Shown piece after piece: positions 36,229 through 48,949 of a stretch of DNA of 64,000 nucleotides; the first letter of the stretch is position 1; each line of letters opens with the position of its first letter. The position numbers were made by a program, and so were the translations under genes. Below the pieces are notes generated by a model. The model worked only from the letters and a program-made list of their open reading frames with translations. It was not told the DNA's origin and did not search any database. The stretch is taken from assembly GCF_902498995.1 (NCBI RefSeq), contig NZ_CABVLY010000003.1, positions 1 to 64,000 on the forward strand, given 5' to 3'. Origin of the DNA: Burkholderia anthina. Lineage in GTDB: Bacteria; Pseudomonadota; Gammaproteobacteria; Burkholderiales; Burkholderiaceae.

Positions 36229-37461
36229 ATGACGACCTCGACCGTGACCCGCCAGACATTCGACGAAGTGATGGTGCCGGTATTCTCACCCGCGCCGTTC
36301 GTGCCGGACCGTGCAGAGGGCTCCCGCGTGTGGGACACCGCCGGCCGCGAATACGTGGATTTCGCCTGCGGCATCGCGGTGACGTCGCTGGGCCACGGCC
36401 ACCCGGAACTGCTGAAGGTCCTGGACGAACAAGGCCGCAAGCTCTGGCACATCGGCAACGGCTACACGAACGAGCCGGTGCTGCGCCTCGCCAAACGCCT
36501 CGAATCGCTGACCTTCGCCGACCGCGCATTCTTCGCGAACTCGGGCGCGGAAGCGAACGAAGCCGCACTGAAGCTGGCACGCCGCGTCGCGTTCGACCGC
36601 CACGGCGCCGATAAATACGAAATCGTGTCGTTCGTGCAGTCGTTCCACGGCCGCACGTTCTTCACGGTCAGCGTCGGCGGCCAGCCGAAGTACTCGGAAG
36701 GCTTCGGTCCGGTGCCGGCCGGCATCAAGCACCTGTCGTTCAACGACATCGAAGCCGCGAAAGCCGCAATCGGCCCGCAAACCTGCGCGGTGATCGTCGA
36801 GCCGGTGCAGGGCGAAGGCGGCGTGATCCCGGCCGATCCGGCGTTCCTGAAGGCACTGCGCGAAGCATGCGACGCCAACGGCGCACTGCTGATTTTCGAC
36901 GAAGTGCAAACGGGCGTCGGCCGCACGGGCCAGTTCTACGCATACATGGACACGGGCGTTACGCCGGACATCCTGACGACCGCGAAGGCACTCGGCAACG
37001 GCTTCCCGATCGGCGCGATGCTGACGACGAACGAACTGGCCGCCCACTTCAAGGTCGGCGTGCACGGCACGACGTACGGCGGCAACCCGCTCGCATCGGC
37101 CATTGCCGACAAGGTCGTCGAACTGATCGGCGACCCGGCACTGCTCGAAGGCGTGCGCGAACGCAGCGTGCGGCTGAAAGGCGCGCTCGAACGCATCAAT
37201 GCACGCTTCGGCATCTTCAAGGACATCCGCGGCAAGGGCCTGCTGGTCGGCGCGGAACTCACCGCCGCATTCGACGGCCGCGCGAAGGACTTCGTCACCG
37301 CAGCGGCAGAGAACGGCCTGATCATGCTGATCGCCGGCCCGAACGTGCTGCGCTTCGTCCCGTCGCTCGTGATTCCGCTCGACCTGCTCGACGAAGGCAT
37401 GAAGCGCTTCGAGAAGGCGGTCGAACAGGTGCTCGCAGCCCAGGAAGCCACCGCGCGCTGA
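36229..37461 (+). CDS. astC: Succinylornithine/acetylornithine aminotransferase
   Basis: The 410-residue class III PLP aminotransferase performs the third AST step, succinylornithine plus 2-oxoglutarate to succinylglutamate semialdehyde. PLP-site features are [52 protein letters not shown] and the PLP lysine in [17 protein letters not shown]. Dual ArgD activity is common in this group. The start ATG follows the ribosome site AAAGGAACG. First gene of the astC-aruF-aruG-astD-astB-astE operon. Confidence 0.95.
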   Translation: MTTSTVTRQTFDEVMVPVFSPAPFVPDRAEGSRVWDTAGREYVDFACGIAVTSLGHGHPELLKVLDEQGRKLWHIGNGYTNEPVLRLAKRLESLTFADRAFFANSGAEANEAALKLARRVAFDRHGADKYEIVSFVQSFHGRTFFTVSVGGQPKYSEGFGPVPAGIKHLSFNDIEAAKAAIGPQTCAVIVEPVQGEGGVIPADPAFLKALREACDANGALLIFDEVQTGVGRTGQFYAYMDTGVTPDILTTAKALGNGFPIGAMLTTNELAAHFKVGVHGTTYGGNPLASAIADKVVELIGDPALLEGVRERSVRLKGALERINARFGIFKDIRGKGLLVGAELTAAFDGRAKDFVTAAAENGLIMLIAGPNVLRFVPSLVIPLDLLDEGMKRFEKAVEQVLAAQEATAR

Positions 37462-37491
37462 TCGCGCACCCACCGCAGAACAGGAACGACG

Positions 37492-38555
37492 ATGCTATTT
37501 GTTCGCCCCGGCAAACTCACGGATCTCGATGCGCTCGCGCACATGGCGCGCACCGCGCAGCCGGTCCTGCACTCGCTGCCGCACGACCGCGCGGCGCTCG
37601 AAGCGCGTGTGGCGCTCTCCGAGGATTCGTTTCGCGCGGACGTCGACTTCGCCGGCGAAGAGTTCTATCTCTTCGTGCTCGAGGATTCGTCGACGGGCAA
37701 GCTGCTCGGCACGGCGAGCATCGTGGCCGCGGCCGGCTACTCGGAACCGTTCTACGCGTTCCGCAACGACGCACTGATCCACGCGTCGCGCGAGCTGCAC
37801 GTGAACCGCAAGATCCACGCGCTCACGATGTCGCACGAGCTGACCGGCAAGAGCCGGCTGGCGGGCTTCTACGTCGATCCGTCGCTGCGCGGCGACGCGG
37901 CCGCGCACCTGATCTCGCGTGCGCGGATGATGTATATCGCCGCGAACCGCCGCCGCTTCACGCCGGAAGTGTTCACGCTGCTGCTCGGCGTGAGCGACAA
38001 CACGGGCGCATCGCCGTTCTGGGAAGCGGTGGGCCGCAAGTTCTTCGGCCGCGACTTCACCGATGTCGACATCGCATCGGGCGGCCGCAGCCGCACATTC
38101 ATCGCGGAAGTGATGCCCGCGTATCCGCTCTACGTGCCGCTGTTGCCGGAAGCCGCGCAGCGCGTGCTCGGCGAGCCGAACGAAACGGCGCTGCTCGCGT
38201 ACGACATCCACCTCGAGGAAGGCTTCGAGCCGGACCGCTTCGTCGACATCTTCGACGCGGGCCCGGTGCTGACCGCACAGGTCGACCGCACGTCGTGCGT
38301 GAAGCACGGCGCGGAGCGCACGGTGCGCGAAGCCGCGCATCAGCAGGGCGACGTGGCGTACCTGGTGTCGACCGGCAGCGGCGAATCGTTCCGCTGCGTG
38401 CTGGCCGACCTGCCGGGCGATACGGCTGACGCGCGGGGCGCCCATGCGCCGCTGGCCGGCGACGTGCGCGCGGCACTCGATGTCAAGGATGGCGATGTCG
38501 TGCGCTGCGTGCCGCTGCACCGCCGCGACGATGAAGATTTGAAGGGAGACGCAGC

Positions 38556-38559
<4 letters not shown>
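37492..38559 (+). CDS. aruF: Arginine/ornithine succinyltransferase, alpha subunit
   Basis: The 355-residue enzyme of the AstA family transfers succinate from succinyl-CoA to arginine (or ornithine). It begins MLFVRPGKLTDLDALAHMAR. Conserved blocks are FYLFVLEDSSTGKLLGTASI, GYSEPFYAFRNDALIHASRE, TGASPFWEAVGRKFFGRDFT and EEGFEPDRFVDIFDAGPVL. As in Pseudomonas there are two paralogous subunits, this being the AruF type. It overlaps aruG by 4 bp (ATGA). Confidence 0.92.
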
Positions 38560-41070
<2,511 letters not shown>

Positions 41071-41084
41071 TCGAGGGAACGACG

Positions 41085-42425
41085 ATGAACGCACAAGAAG
41101 CCAATTTCGACGGACTCGTCGGCCCGACCCACAACTACGCCGGACTGTCGTTCGGCAACGTGGCGTCGCTCAACAACGAGAAGTCGGCCGCGAACCCGAA
41201 GGCCGCGGCGAAGCAGGGGCTGCGCAAGATGAAGCAGCTCGCGGATCTCGGTTTCGCGCAAGGCGTGCTGCCGCCGCAGGAACGGCCGTCGCTGCGCCTG
41301 CTGCGCGAACTCGGCTTCTCCGGCAAGGACGCGGACGTGATCGCGAAGGCCGCGAAGCAGGCGCCCGAGCTGCTCGCCGCGGCGAGTTCGGCGTCGGCGA
41401 TGTGGACCGCGAACGCGGCCACCGTCAGCCCGTCGGCCGACACGAGCGACGGCCGCGTGCACTTCACGCCGGCCAACCTGTGCAGCAAACTGCATCGTGC
41501 GATCGAGCACGAAGCGACGCGCCGCACGCTGTCGACGCTGTTCGCCGATCCCGCGCACTTCGCGGTGCACGAGGCGCTGACGGGCACGCCGGCGCTCGGC
41601 GACGAAGGCGCGGCGAACCATACGCGCTTTTGCGCCGAGTACGGCAAGCCGGGCGTCGAGTTCTTCGTGTACGGCCGCTCGGAATACCGCCGCGGCCCGG
41701 AGCCGAAGCGCTTCCCGGCGCGCCAGACCTTCGAGGCGAGCCGCGCGATCGCGCAGCGCCACGGGCTGGCCGAAACGGCCACGGTCTACGCGCAGCAGGA
41801 TCCGGACGTGATCGACGCGGGCGTGTTCCACAACGACGTGATTTCCGTCGGCAACCGCGACACGCTGTTCACGCACGAGCGCGCGTTCGTCAACAAGCAG
41901 GCGATCTACGACACGCTGACGGCGACGCTCGACGCACGCGGCGCGCGGCTGAACGTGATCGAGGTGCCCGATGCGGCCGTGAGCGTGAACGATGCGGTCA
42001 CGTCGTATCTGTTCAACAGCCAACTGCTGTCGCGCACGGACGGTTCGCAGGTGCTCGTCGTACCGCAGGAATGCCGCGAGAACGCGAACGTCGCGGCCTA
42101 TCTCGACCACCTCGCGAGCGGCAACGGCCCGATCCGCGACGTGCTCGTGTTCGACCTGCGCGAAAGCATGAAGAACGGCGGCGGCCCCGCATGCCTGCGC
42201 CTGCGTGTCGTGCTGAACGACGCGGAGCGCGCGGCCGTCACGTCGAACGTGTGGATGAACGACACGCTGTTCGCGTCGCTCGACGCGTGGATCGAAAAGC
42301 ACTACCGCGATCGCCTCGCACCGGACGATCTCGCCGATCCGACGCTGCTCGACGAATCGCGCACGGCGCTCGACGCGCTCACGCAGATCCTGCGCGTCGG
42401 GTCGCTGTATGACTTCCAGCGCTGA
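41085..42425 (+). CDS. astB: N-succinylarginine dihydrolase
   Basis: The 446-residue guanidino-group hydrolase of the pentein superfamily converts N2-succinylarginine to succinylornithine, CO2 and two NH3. Family text is [20 protein letters not shown] at the N-terminus, [56 protein letters not shown] and the active-site Cys in [16 protein letters not shown]. The ATG at 41085 is preceded by a GAGGGAACGAC ribosome site. Its end overlaps astE. Confidence 0.96.
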   Translation: MNAQEANFDGLVGPTHNYAGLSFGNVASLNNEKSAANPKAAAKQGLRKMKQLADLGFAQGVLPPQERPSLRLLRELGFSGKDADVIAKAAKQAPELLAAASSASAMWTANAATVSPSADTSDGRVHFTPANLCSKLHRAIEHEATRRTLSTLFADPAHFAVHEALTGTPALGDEGAANHTRFCAEYGKPGVEFFVYGRSEYRRGPEPKRFPARQTFEASRAIAQRHGLAETATVYAQQDPDVIDAGVFHNDVISVGNRDTLFTHERAFVNKQAIYDTLTATLDARGARLNVIEVPDAAVSVNDAVTSYLFNSQLLSRTDGSQVLVVPQECRENANVAAYLDHLASGNGPIRDVLVFDLRESMKNGGGPACLRLRVVLNDAERAAVTSNVWMNDTLFASLDAWIEKHYRDRLAPDDLADPTLLDESRTALDALTQILRVGSLYDFQR

Positions 42426-43500
42426 GCACGGCATGTCGGCGACCGCGCTGCTCGACGACTTTCTCGCGTTCACGCTCGCGGGCGACACGCCGGACGTAAA
42501 GCAAGGCACGTGCGCGGGCGGCGCGGTGCGCTGGCAATGGCTCGGCGACGGATTGGTCGCGCTGGAGCCGGCGGCGCGCGACACTGCGGGCGATACGGCG
42601 CGTGCGAACGTGCTCGTCTCCGCCGGCGTGCACGGCGACGAGACCGCGCCGATCGAACTGTTGTCGATGCTGGTTCGCGATCTTGCCGCCGGCGCGCTGC
42701 CGCTCGCGTGCCGGCTGCTCGTCGTGCTCGGCAACGTGCCGGCGATGCGGGCGGGCGAGCGCTATCTCGACGACGATCTGAACCGCCTGTTCGGCGGCCG
42801 TCACGCGCAGGTGCCCGCGAGCCGCGAAGCGCCGCGCGCGGTGCGGCTCGAAACGGCGGCTGCCGAATTCTTCGCGGCCGCGCCGGCGGGCAGTGCGCGC
42901 TGGCACATCGACATGCACACGGCGATCCGCGCATCGGTGTTCGAGCAGTTCGCGCTGCTGCCGCATACGGGCACGCCGCCGACGCGCGCGATGATCGAAT
43001 GGCTCGGCGACGCGCGCATCGCGGCCGTGCTGCTGCACACCGCGAAGGGCAACACGTATTCGCATTTCACGGCCGAGCATTGCGGCGCGCTCGCGTGCAC
43101 GCTCGAGCTCGGCAAGGTGCGGCCGTTCGGCCAGAACGACCTGTCGCGCTTTGCGCCGGCCGACCGGGCGGTGCGCAAGCTGGTCTCGGGCGCGCCCGGT
43201 GACGTCGATGTGCGGGGCGGCCATCCGCGGGGCGGCCGTCCGTCGTTGCCGCGCGTGTTCACCGTGATCGACCAGATCACGAAGCAGAGCGACGCGCTCG
43301 AGCTGTTCGTCGCGGCCGACGTCGCGAACTTCACCGCGTTCGCGCGCGGCACCGTGCTCGCGCAGGACGGCGACTACCGCTACACGGTGCAGCACGACGA
43401 GGAGCGCATCGTGTTCCCGAATCCGACCGTGAAGCCGGGTCTGCGCGCGGGCCTGCTCGTCGTCGATACGACGCGCGACACGCTGGCCTCGCTCGTCTGA
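42409..43500 (+). CDS. astE: Succinylglutamate desuccinylase
   Basis: The 363-residue zinc enzyme of the aspartoacylase/AstE family hydrolyses succinylglutamate to glutamate and succinate, the last AST step. Zinc ligands are in [10 protein letters not shown] and [10 protein letters not shown], and family blocks [12 protein letters not shown] and [18 protein letters not shown] are clear. The ATG at 42409 overlaps astB by 17 bp. A second ATG at 42433 (MSATALLDD) is possible and would lie 7 bp beyond astB. Sixth gene of the operon. Confidence 0.93.
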   Translation: MTSSAEHGMSATALLDDFLAFTLAGDTPDVKQGTCAGGAVRWQWLGDGLVALEPAARDTAGDTARANVLVSAGVHGDETAPIELLSMLVRDLAAGALPLACRLLVVLGNVPAMRAGERYLDDDLNRLFGGRHAQVPASREAPRAVRLETAAAEFFAAAPAGSARWHIDMHTAIRASVFEQFALLPHTGTPPTRAMIEWLGDARIAAVLLHTAKGNTYSHFTAEHCGALACTLELGKVRPFGQNDLSRFAPADRAVRKLVSGAPGDVDVRGGHPRGGRPSLPRVFTVIDQITKQSDALELFVAADVANFTAFARGTVLAQDGDYRYTVQHDEERIVFPNPTVKPGLRAGLLVVDTTRDTLASLV

Positions 43501-43853
43501 CCGATGCGCAAGCGGGTGGGCCGCGGCGGCTCGCCGCCCGTGCATCGCCTTTCGTCCATTCATTTTTGCGATGACGTCTGCACGCCGCGCAGACGGCCCG
43601 CGCGTCGCGCTTGCGTATTTGCGACACCGTCTTGCGAGTTCGACGGGGCGCGTGGCGGCCGCCGCGCACGCAGCGCAGCATCGTGCATCGGCGGCCGCTT
43701 TGCCGTATCGGGCCGCGCGGATTGGTACAATCGCGGCCTTGCGGCTGTTGCGCCGCATCAAGGCGCGGCGTCGGCATTGTCGTTGTCATCCGACCCTGCA
43801 ATGATGCATGCGCCCGTAGTTCCGGAACATTCGAGTATCGAGGAGAACACCTG
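43501..43853. other. Intergenic region between astE and aotJ
   Basis: This 353-bp gap has no credible ORF. A 7-bp hairpin CGTCTGC (43575-43581) with GCAGACG (43589-43595) may stop the ast transcript, although no T-run follows. A TACAAT element near 43727 could be the -10 box for aotJ, but no good -35 lies at standard spacing. aotJ thus probably has its own ArgR-controlled promoter here. Confidence 0.4.
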
Positions 43854-44648
43854 ATGAAGTTGGATTGGCGTAAAGTGGCCGCGCACGCGGTAGTGGCGGC
43901 ATCGGCCGTGGCGGCAGGCAGCGCGATGGCTGCGGATCTGAAGGAGATCCGGTTCGGCGTCGAGGCCTCGTACGCGCCGTTCGAATACAAGACGCCCGAC
44001 GGCAAGCTGACCGGCTTCGACATCGACATCGGCAACGCGGTGTGCGCGAAGCTGAAGACGAAGTGCGTGTGGGTCGAGAACGACTTCGACGGCCTGATTC
44101 CCGCGCTGCAGGCACGCAAGTTCGATGCGATCAACTCGGACATGACGATCACCGACCAGCGCAAGCACGCGATCGCGTTCACCGATCCGATCTACACGAT
44201 CCCGAACCAGCTGATCGCGAAGCAGGGCGGCGGCCTGCAGCCGACGCCGCAGTCGCTGAAGGGCAAGCGCATCGGCGTGCTGCAGGGCACGATCCAGGAA
44301 GCGTACGCGAAGAAGAAGTGGGCGCCGGCAGGCGTCGAAGTCGTGCCGTATCAGACGCAGGACCTGGCGTACGCCGACCTGAAGTCGGGCCGCCTCGACG
44401 CGACGTTCCAGGATTCGGAAGCCGGCTCGAAGGGCTTCCTGTCGAAGCCGCAAGGCCAGGGTTTCGCGTTCGCCGGCGGCACGGTCAGCGATGCGGAGAT
44501 TCTCGGCTCGGGCGTCGGCTTCGGTCTGCGCAAGAACGACGCGGCGCTGAAGACCGCGCTCGATCAGGCGCTGAAGGAACTGAAGGCCGACGGCACGATC
44601 GACAACCTCGCGAAGAAGTACTTCAGCGTGCCCGTGACGCTCAAGTAA
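43854..44648 (+). CDS. aotJ: Periplasmic arginine/lysine/ornithine-binding protein (AotJ/ArgT type)
   Basis: The 264-residue type II periplasmic binding protein has a signal peptide (AAHAVVAASAVAAGSAMA). Family text is IRFGVEASYAPFEYKTPDGK, LTGFDIDIGNAVCAKLKTKC, NSDMTITDQRKHAIAFTDPI, and VSDAEILGSGVGFGLRKND. It supplies ligand to AotQMP, whose genes are 9 kb upstream beyond the whole ast operon. In Pseudomonas aotJ is the first gene of the transporter operon, so this is a rearranged order. The ribosome site GAGGAG precedes the ATG. Confidence 0.93.
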   Translation: MKLDWRKVAAHAVVAASAVAAGSAMAADLKEIRFGVEASYAPFEYKTPDGKLTGFDIDIGNAVCAKLKTKCVWVENDFDGLIPALQARKFDAINSDMTITDQRKHAIAFTDPIYTIPNQLIAKQGGGLQPTPQSLKGKRIGVLQGTIQEAYAKKKWAPAGVEVVPYQTQDLAYADLKSGRLDATFQDSEAGSKGFLSKPQGQGFAFAGGTVSDAEILGSGVGFGLRKNDAALKTALDQALKELKADGTIDNLAKKYFSVPVTLK

Positions 44649-44674
44649 GCGTTTCGATTCGTCGCACGATGCAG

Positions 44675-44704
44675 CCGGCCGCTTTTGCGGCCGGTTTGCT
44701 TTTG
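44675..44704 (+). terminator. Rho-independent terminator after aotJ
   Basis: A perfect 8-bp stem CCGGCCGC (44675-44682) with GCGGCCGG (44687-44694), tetraloop TTTT, is followed by TTTGCTTTT. Confidence 0.88.
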
Positions 44705-44747
44705 CGGCCCGGCTATTCGAAGTGGCCGGTGCCGGCGGTTGCCGGCG

Positions 44748-46268
44748 TTACGACGGGAAGAAGCGGGCCAGTTCCCGCGCGAGCTCGTTGAGCACGCCCA
44801 TTTCCTGCTGCGTGATCTTGCGCGCGGGTTGCGCGCCGGCCCAGTCGCCGTACAGCAGCCCGACGGTCGTCGTGCCCACGCGCACCGGCAGCAGCACGAA
44901 CGCGCGCGTATCGGGCAGCGCATCGAGGTACCACGCGGGCAGGCGTTTCACCATCTTCGGTTCCTGCGCCTGTTCGATGAAGATGCCGACCGAGTTCGTG
45001 ATCGCGAGATGGAAGACGTCCGGCTCGAAGCGCTCGTCGAAGCGCAGCCGCTCGAGCGCCGCATCGACGCCGGGGCCGAAGCCGAGGCGCGCGGCGAACG
45101 TGCCGTCGTCGCGGCGTACGAACATCACGGTGCGCGTGAACGCGAGGCCCGCGAGCAGGCTTTCCGACGCGAGCGCGAGCACCGGCGTCAGCACGTGTTC
45201 GGACGGCAGCGCGCGCAGATCCGCGAGGCCCGCTTCCAGGCACGCCTTCGGTTCGGCCTGCGCCCGCGCGATCGCATCGGCGTTCGCGCGCAGCTCGACG
45301 ATCTCGCGCATCACGGTGTCGCTGGCTTCCTCGCGCGCGAGCCGGTCGGCGATCCCGACGAGCGCGCCGGATTCGATTTGCAGTTCCGTGCCGTAGTGCT
45401 GCGCGAGCACCGCGATGCGGGCGTCGCGCTGCGGACTCGCGGGCATCGCGAGCGCACTGGCGACGTCGGTCGAGCAGCGGCTCACCGCGCGCAGCCAGCG
45501 TACGTGCTCGGGGCTGTCGTGGTCCGACGCGTCCGCGGTGCGTCGGCGGTTGGCACGGGCGTCGCTCTCGTCGTCCTCGCCGAGCAGCTCGGCGTGTGCC
45601 GCGTGAGCGTCGCCGTCGGCCATCCCGGCGCGGATCACGGCGGGCAGCCGCCAGCTCGCGGCGGCCTCGAGGCCGATCGTTTCGAAACCGACGCCCAGCA
45701 CGTCGACGCATGCGGCCGCTTCGTCGCCGTTCAGCTCGGCGGCGCGACGGCGGATGCGATCCCATTCGCTGTCGAGATAGCAGACCACGAGCAGCTTGCC
45801 GACCTGGCGCATCAGCGTGCAGACGACGGCTTCCTCGCCGCCGCGCAACTGCGCATGCTCGGTCAGCTTGCGCGCGACGCAGCCGGACAGCAGCGCGCGG
45901 TTCAGCTCGAGCTTCGCGTCGATGCGGCGTAGCGTGCTGTGGTGGAAATGGTCGACGAGCTTCAGCCCGACGACGAGATGGCCGACCGTGTCCATGCCGA
46001 GCACCATCAGCGCTCGCGTGACGGTCGTGATGTTGCCGCCGAACGCCATGTACATCGCGGAATTCGCGAGTCGCAGTACCTTGTGCGTGAGGGCGAAGTC
46101 CGACAGCACGACGCGCACGAGCGCGGTGAAGTCGAGGTCGTCGTTTTTCATCGCGGCCATCGTCGCGCGCAGCGATTCCGACAGCAGCGGGAAGTCGCCC
46201 CGTTCGTTCATCCGGGCCCACAGCTTGTCGAGCAGCGCCGTGCGGGGCAGGTGTTCGGTGATTGACAT
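44748..46268 (-). CDS. HDOD-domain signalling protein with GAF-like C-terminus
   Basis: The 506-residue cytosolic protein starts with an HDOD domain (residues about 20-210: LRATMAAMKNDDLDFTALVR, VVLSDFALTHKVLRLANSAM, MDTVGHLVVGLKLVDHFHHS). This is an HD-related fold lacking phosphohydrolase activity. A charged linker (DGDAHAAHAELLGEDDESDA) and a C-terminal GAF-like sensor (AFVLLPVRVGTTTVGLLYGD) follow. HDOD proteins commonly link second-messenger or stress signals to motility and biofilm. It lies 25 bp downstream of the EAL-domain gene on the same strand, so they are probably one operon. Confidence 0.85.
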   Translation of the reverse strand: MSITEHLPRTALLDKLWARMNERGDFPLLSESLRATMAAMKNDDLDFTALVRVVLSDFALTHKVLRLANSAMYMAFGGNITTVTRALMVLGMDTVGHLVVGLKLVDHFHHSTLRRIDAKLELNRALLSGCVARKLTEHAQLRGGEEAVVCTLMRQVGKLLVVCYLDSEWDRIRRRAAELNGDEAAACVDVLGVGFETIGLEAAASWRLPAVIRAGMADGDAHAAHAELLGEDDESDARANRRRTADASDHDSPEHVRWLRAVSRCSTDVASALAMPASPQRDARIAVLAQHYGTELQIESGALVGIADRLAREEASDTVMREIVELRANADAIARAQAEPKACLEAGLADLRALPSEHVLTPVLALASESLLAGLAFTRTVMFVRRDDGTFAARLGFGPGVDAALERLRFDERFEPDVFHLAITNSVGIFIEQAQEPKMVKRLPAWYLDALPDTRAFVLLPVRVGTTTVGLLYGDWAGAQPARKITQQEMGVLNELARELARFFPS

Positions 46269-46293
46269 ACGGATCTGTTCGGTTCGCCGGGTA

Positions 46294-48126
46294 TCAGGCA
46301 GCGTGCAGGCGCAGTTGCTGCGCCTCGAAGCGCCGCGCGAGTTCCTCGGACGGCAGGGCCTGGCAGACGAGCCAGCCCTGGATGTGGTTGCAGCCCATCT
46401 CGGTCAGCAGCGCGCGCTGCGCTTCCGTCTCGACGCCTTCCGCGACGAGCTCGAGGTTGAGCGTCTGCGCGAGGCCGACCACCGCCGACACGATCGCGCG
46501 ATCGTTGCGCGAGGTCAGCAGGTTCTCGACGAAGCTGCGGTCGATCTTCAGCTTCGCGAGCGGGAAGCGCTGCAGGTAGGCGAGGCTCGAATAGCCGGTG
46601 CCGAAATCGTCGATCGCGAAGCGGATGCCCATCTCGGTCAGCTCTTCGAGCAGCCCTTTCGCCTTCGCGGGATCGTGCATCAGCAGGCTTTCGGTGATTT
46701 CCAGCACGATGCGGTGCGGATCGATGCCCGTCAGCGTCATCGCCTCGCGCACGCTCTGCGCGAAACGCGGGTCGCGGAACTGCTGCGGCGACACGTTGAC
46801 CGCCACGTACTGCAGTGCGAGCCCCTGGCGATCCCACGCGACGAGCTGCATGCACGCAGCCTTGAGCACCCAGTTGCCGAGATAGTTGATCAGGCCGATC
46901 GATTCGGCGAGCGGGATGAACGTCGCCGGCGGCACGAGCCCGTGCACCGGATGGCGCCAGCGGATCAGCGCCTCGACGCCGACCACCGCGCCCGACTGGC
47001 TGAGCGTGATCGGCTGGAAATGGAGCGAGAACTCGCCGTTGCGCACGCCGTCGTACAGGTCGGCTTCGAGCTTGAGCCGCTCGGCGTCGGCCGGATCGTC
47101 GACGGGGGCATGAAACGCGAGCGCATTGCCGCCCGACGCCTTCGCCTGCGTGAGCGCGTGGTCGGCGCGGCGCAGCAGCGGGCTGTGGTGCTGCGCGCGG
47201 TGCGGCGCGGCGCGCTCGTCGGGGTAGAGCGCGATGCCGATGCTCGCCGACAGGTGCACGGTCTGCCCCTGGTACACGTAAGGTTCGCGCACCGCGGCCT
47301 GCAGCCGGCGCGCGAGCGCGTCCGCCGCGTCGCTGCAGCGCGCGCGGTCCGATGCGGTGAACACGACCGCGAACTTGTCGCTCGCGACGCGCGCGAGCTG
47401 TTCGCCGGGCGTGACGAGCGCCTGCAGCCGCCGCGCGGTTTCGCGCAGCAGCGCGTCGCCGGCGTCGTAGCCGAGCGCGCGGTTGATGCGTTGATAGTCG
47501 TCGAGATCGAGCAGGAGCAGCGCCGCGCAGGTGCCGGCCTCGTCGGCGGCCTGCTGCGCGCGCATCAGCGCGGGCACGAGCGCGGACAGATTGTCGAGCC
47601 CCGTCATCGAGTCGTGATGCATTTCATACGTCAGGCGCGCCTCGAGCGCGCGCCATGCCGACACGTCGAATGCCGCGATCGCGAAGCCGTCGACGCCGTG
47701 GTGCCGGCTCTTGAACGCGCGGACTTCGACGTCGAGCGGGTAGGTGAGCGACTTCACGATGCACATCGTCGCCTTCTCGACCTGGCCGGAACGCGCGGCG
47801 CGCGCGAGCAGGCCTTCGAGCGTCGCGGTATCCTGTTCCGCGATGAGGTCGCGCAGCGTCAGCGTATGCAGGTAGTCGCGGTGATAACCGATGAAGCGCA
47901 GGCTCGCGTCGGACACGTACAGGAAGCGCAGCTCGCGGTCGACATGGGCGAGGAAGTCCACCGTGCCGACCGTCTGTTCCAGCCAGTCGCGCACGGTGTC
48001 GTCGCGGCGCGGCGTGCCGGCGCGCGCAGGCATCAGCGCGCCGCCCGACCACGCGAAGCGGCGCAGCGTATGCAAGGCGCTGCGCCAGGTGCCCTTGCGT
48101 GGCGTCTGTTTCCTGTTGGCTTCCAT
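46294..48126 (-). CDS. PAS-GGDEF-EAL protein, degenerate GGDEF, likely c-di-GMP phosphodiesterase
   Basis: The 610-residue protein has a PAS-like sensor (residues about 45-160), a GGDEF domain (about 170-340) and an EAL domain (about 355-600). The cyclase signature is replaced by ASDKF near residues 248-252, so diguanylate cyclase activity should be lost. The EAL domain looks intact: EALIRW at 385-390, ITESLLM, IDDFGTGYSSLAYL, KIDRSF and AEGVET. The likely role is c-di-GMP hydrolysis, with the GGDEF serving as a possible GTP or c-di-GMP sensor. No membrane helix is seen, so it is cytosolic. First gene of the pair with the HDOD protein. Confidence 0.9.
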   Translation of the reverse strand: MEANRKQTPRKGTWRSALHTLRRFAWSGGALMPARAGTPRRDDTVRDWLEQTVGTVDFLAHVDRELRFLYVSDASLRFIGYHRDYLHTLTLRDLIAEQDTATLEGLLARAARSGQVEKATMCIVKSLTYPLDVEVRAFKSRHHGVDGFAIAAFDVSAWRALEARLTYEMHHDSMTGLDNLSALVPALMRAQQAADEAGTCAALLLLDLDDYQRINRALGYDAGDALLRETARRLQALVTPGEQLARVASDKFAVVFTASDRARCSDAADALARRLQAAVREPYVYQGQTVHLSASIGIALYPDERAAPHRAQHHSPLLRRADHALTQAKASGGNALAFHAPVDDPADAERLKLEADLYDGVRNGEFSLHFQPITLSQSGAVVGVEALIRWRHPVHGLVPPATFIPLAESIGLINYLGNWVLKAACMQLVAWDRQGLALQYVAVNVSPQQFRDPRFAQSVREAMTLTGIDPHRIVLEITESLLMHDPAKAKGLLEELTEMGIRFAIDDFGTGYSSLAYLQRFPLAKLKIDRSFVENLLTSRNDRAIVSAVVGLAQTLNLELVAEGVETEAQRALLTEMGCNHIQGWLVCQALPSEELARRFEAQQLRLHAA

Positions 48127-48312
48127 GTGTCTCGCTGACGTGAAGGGCTGGAACCGGTTGTCCGGAAGGAATAACGGCAGACTGCGCGGAATCTTTAACC
48201 GCCCGGGCGCGGCTGGCGCTGCCGGTGGGTCGGATTATGCAGGGTGACGTTCGGCAGGCGAACGGCGGTATAGCCTATATCGAGGCTGACTTTATAAGAA
48301 ATGAGGACGCAG

Positions 48313-48864
48313 ATGAAGCGAAAACTGTTGGTGGGCGCCGCGGCGGCGCTGCTGGTGGCCGGTCATGCGCTGGTCGCGCAGGCGCAACTGAAACCGGGCG
48401 ACACCGCGCCCGACTTTACGACGCAGGCGTCGCTGGGCGGCAAGACTTACACGTACTCGCTCGCCGATGCGCTGAAGCACGGGCCGGTCGTGTTGTATTT
48501 CTACCCGGCTGCCTTCACGAAGGGCTGCACGATCGAGGCGCATGCGTTCGCCGATGCGGTCGATCGTTACAAGGCTTACGGTGCGACGGTGATCGGCGTA
48601 TCCGCGGACAACATCGACACGCTGACCAAGTTCTCGGTGAGCGAGTGCCGCAGCAAGTTCCCGGTCGCGGCCGACCCGGACGCGAAGATCATCCGCGAAT
48701 ACGACGCGAAGCTGCCCGCGCTCGATCGTGCGAACCGCGTGTCCTACGTGATTTCGCCGGAAGGGAAGGTGATCTACGAATACACGAGCCTGTCGCCGGA
48801 CAAGCACGTCGAGAACACGCTCGGCGCAGTGAAGGCGTGGGTCGACGCGCATCCGAAGCAGTAA
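48313..48864 (+). CDS. Exported peroxiredoxin (AhpC/TSA, Bcp-like)
   Basis: The 183-residue protein has a signal peptide (LLVGAAAALLVAGHALVAQA) ahead of a thioredoxin-fold peroxiredoxin domain: LKPGDTAPDFTTQASLGG, VVLYFYPAAFTKGCTIEAHA with the peroxidatic Cys, and VIGVSADNIDTLTKF. A second Cys in SECRSKFP could be the resolving residue. Export to the periplasm is unusual for the mostly cytosolic Bcp group and suggests protection of the envelope from peroxide. The ATG at 48313 follows a GAGGACG ribosome site. An ATG at 48301 would add four residues. Confidence 0.9.
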   Translation: MKRKLLVGAAAALLVAGHALVAQAQLKPGDTAPDFTTQASLGGKTYTYSLADALKHGPVVLYFYPAAFTKGCTIEAHAFADAVDRYKAYGATVIGVSADNIDTLTKFSVSECRSKFPVAADPDAKIIREYDAKLPALDRANRVSYVISPEGKVIYEYTSLSPDKHVENTLGAVKAWVDAHPKQ

Positions 48865-48890
48865 GCGCCTCGCAGCGGGCGCCAAGCCAA

Positions 48891-48911
48891 GCGGCCCGCA
48901 TCGCGGGCCGC
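48891..48911 (+). terminator. Hairpin between convergent peroxiredoxin and NmrA-like genes
   Basis: A 9-bp stem GCGGCCCGC (48891-48899) with GCGGGCCGC (48903-48911) and loop ATC sits between the two stop codons. There is no T-run on either strand, so it may be a Rho-assisted or weak terminator. Confidence 0.5.
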
Positions 48912-48949
48912 CGGGCAGCAACCGCAACGCGCGGCGGCGCGGGGGTGCG

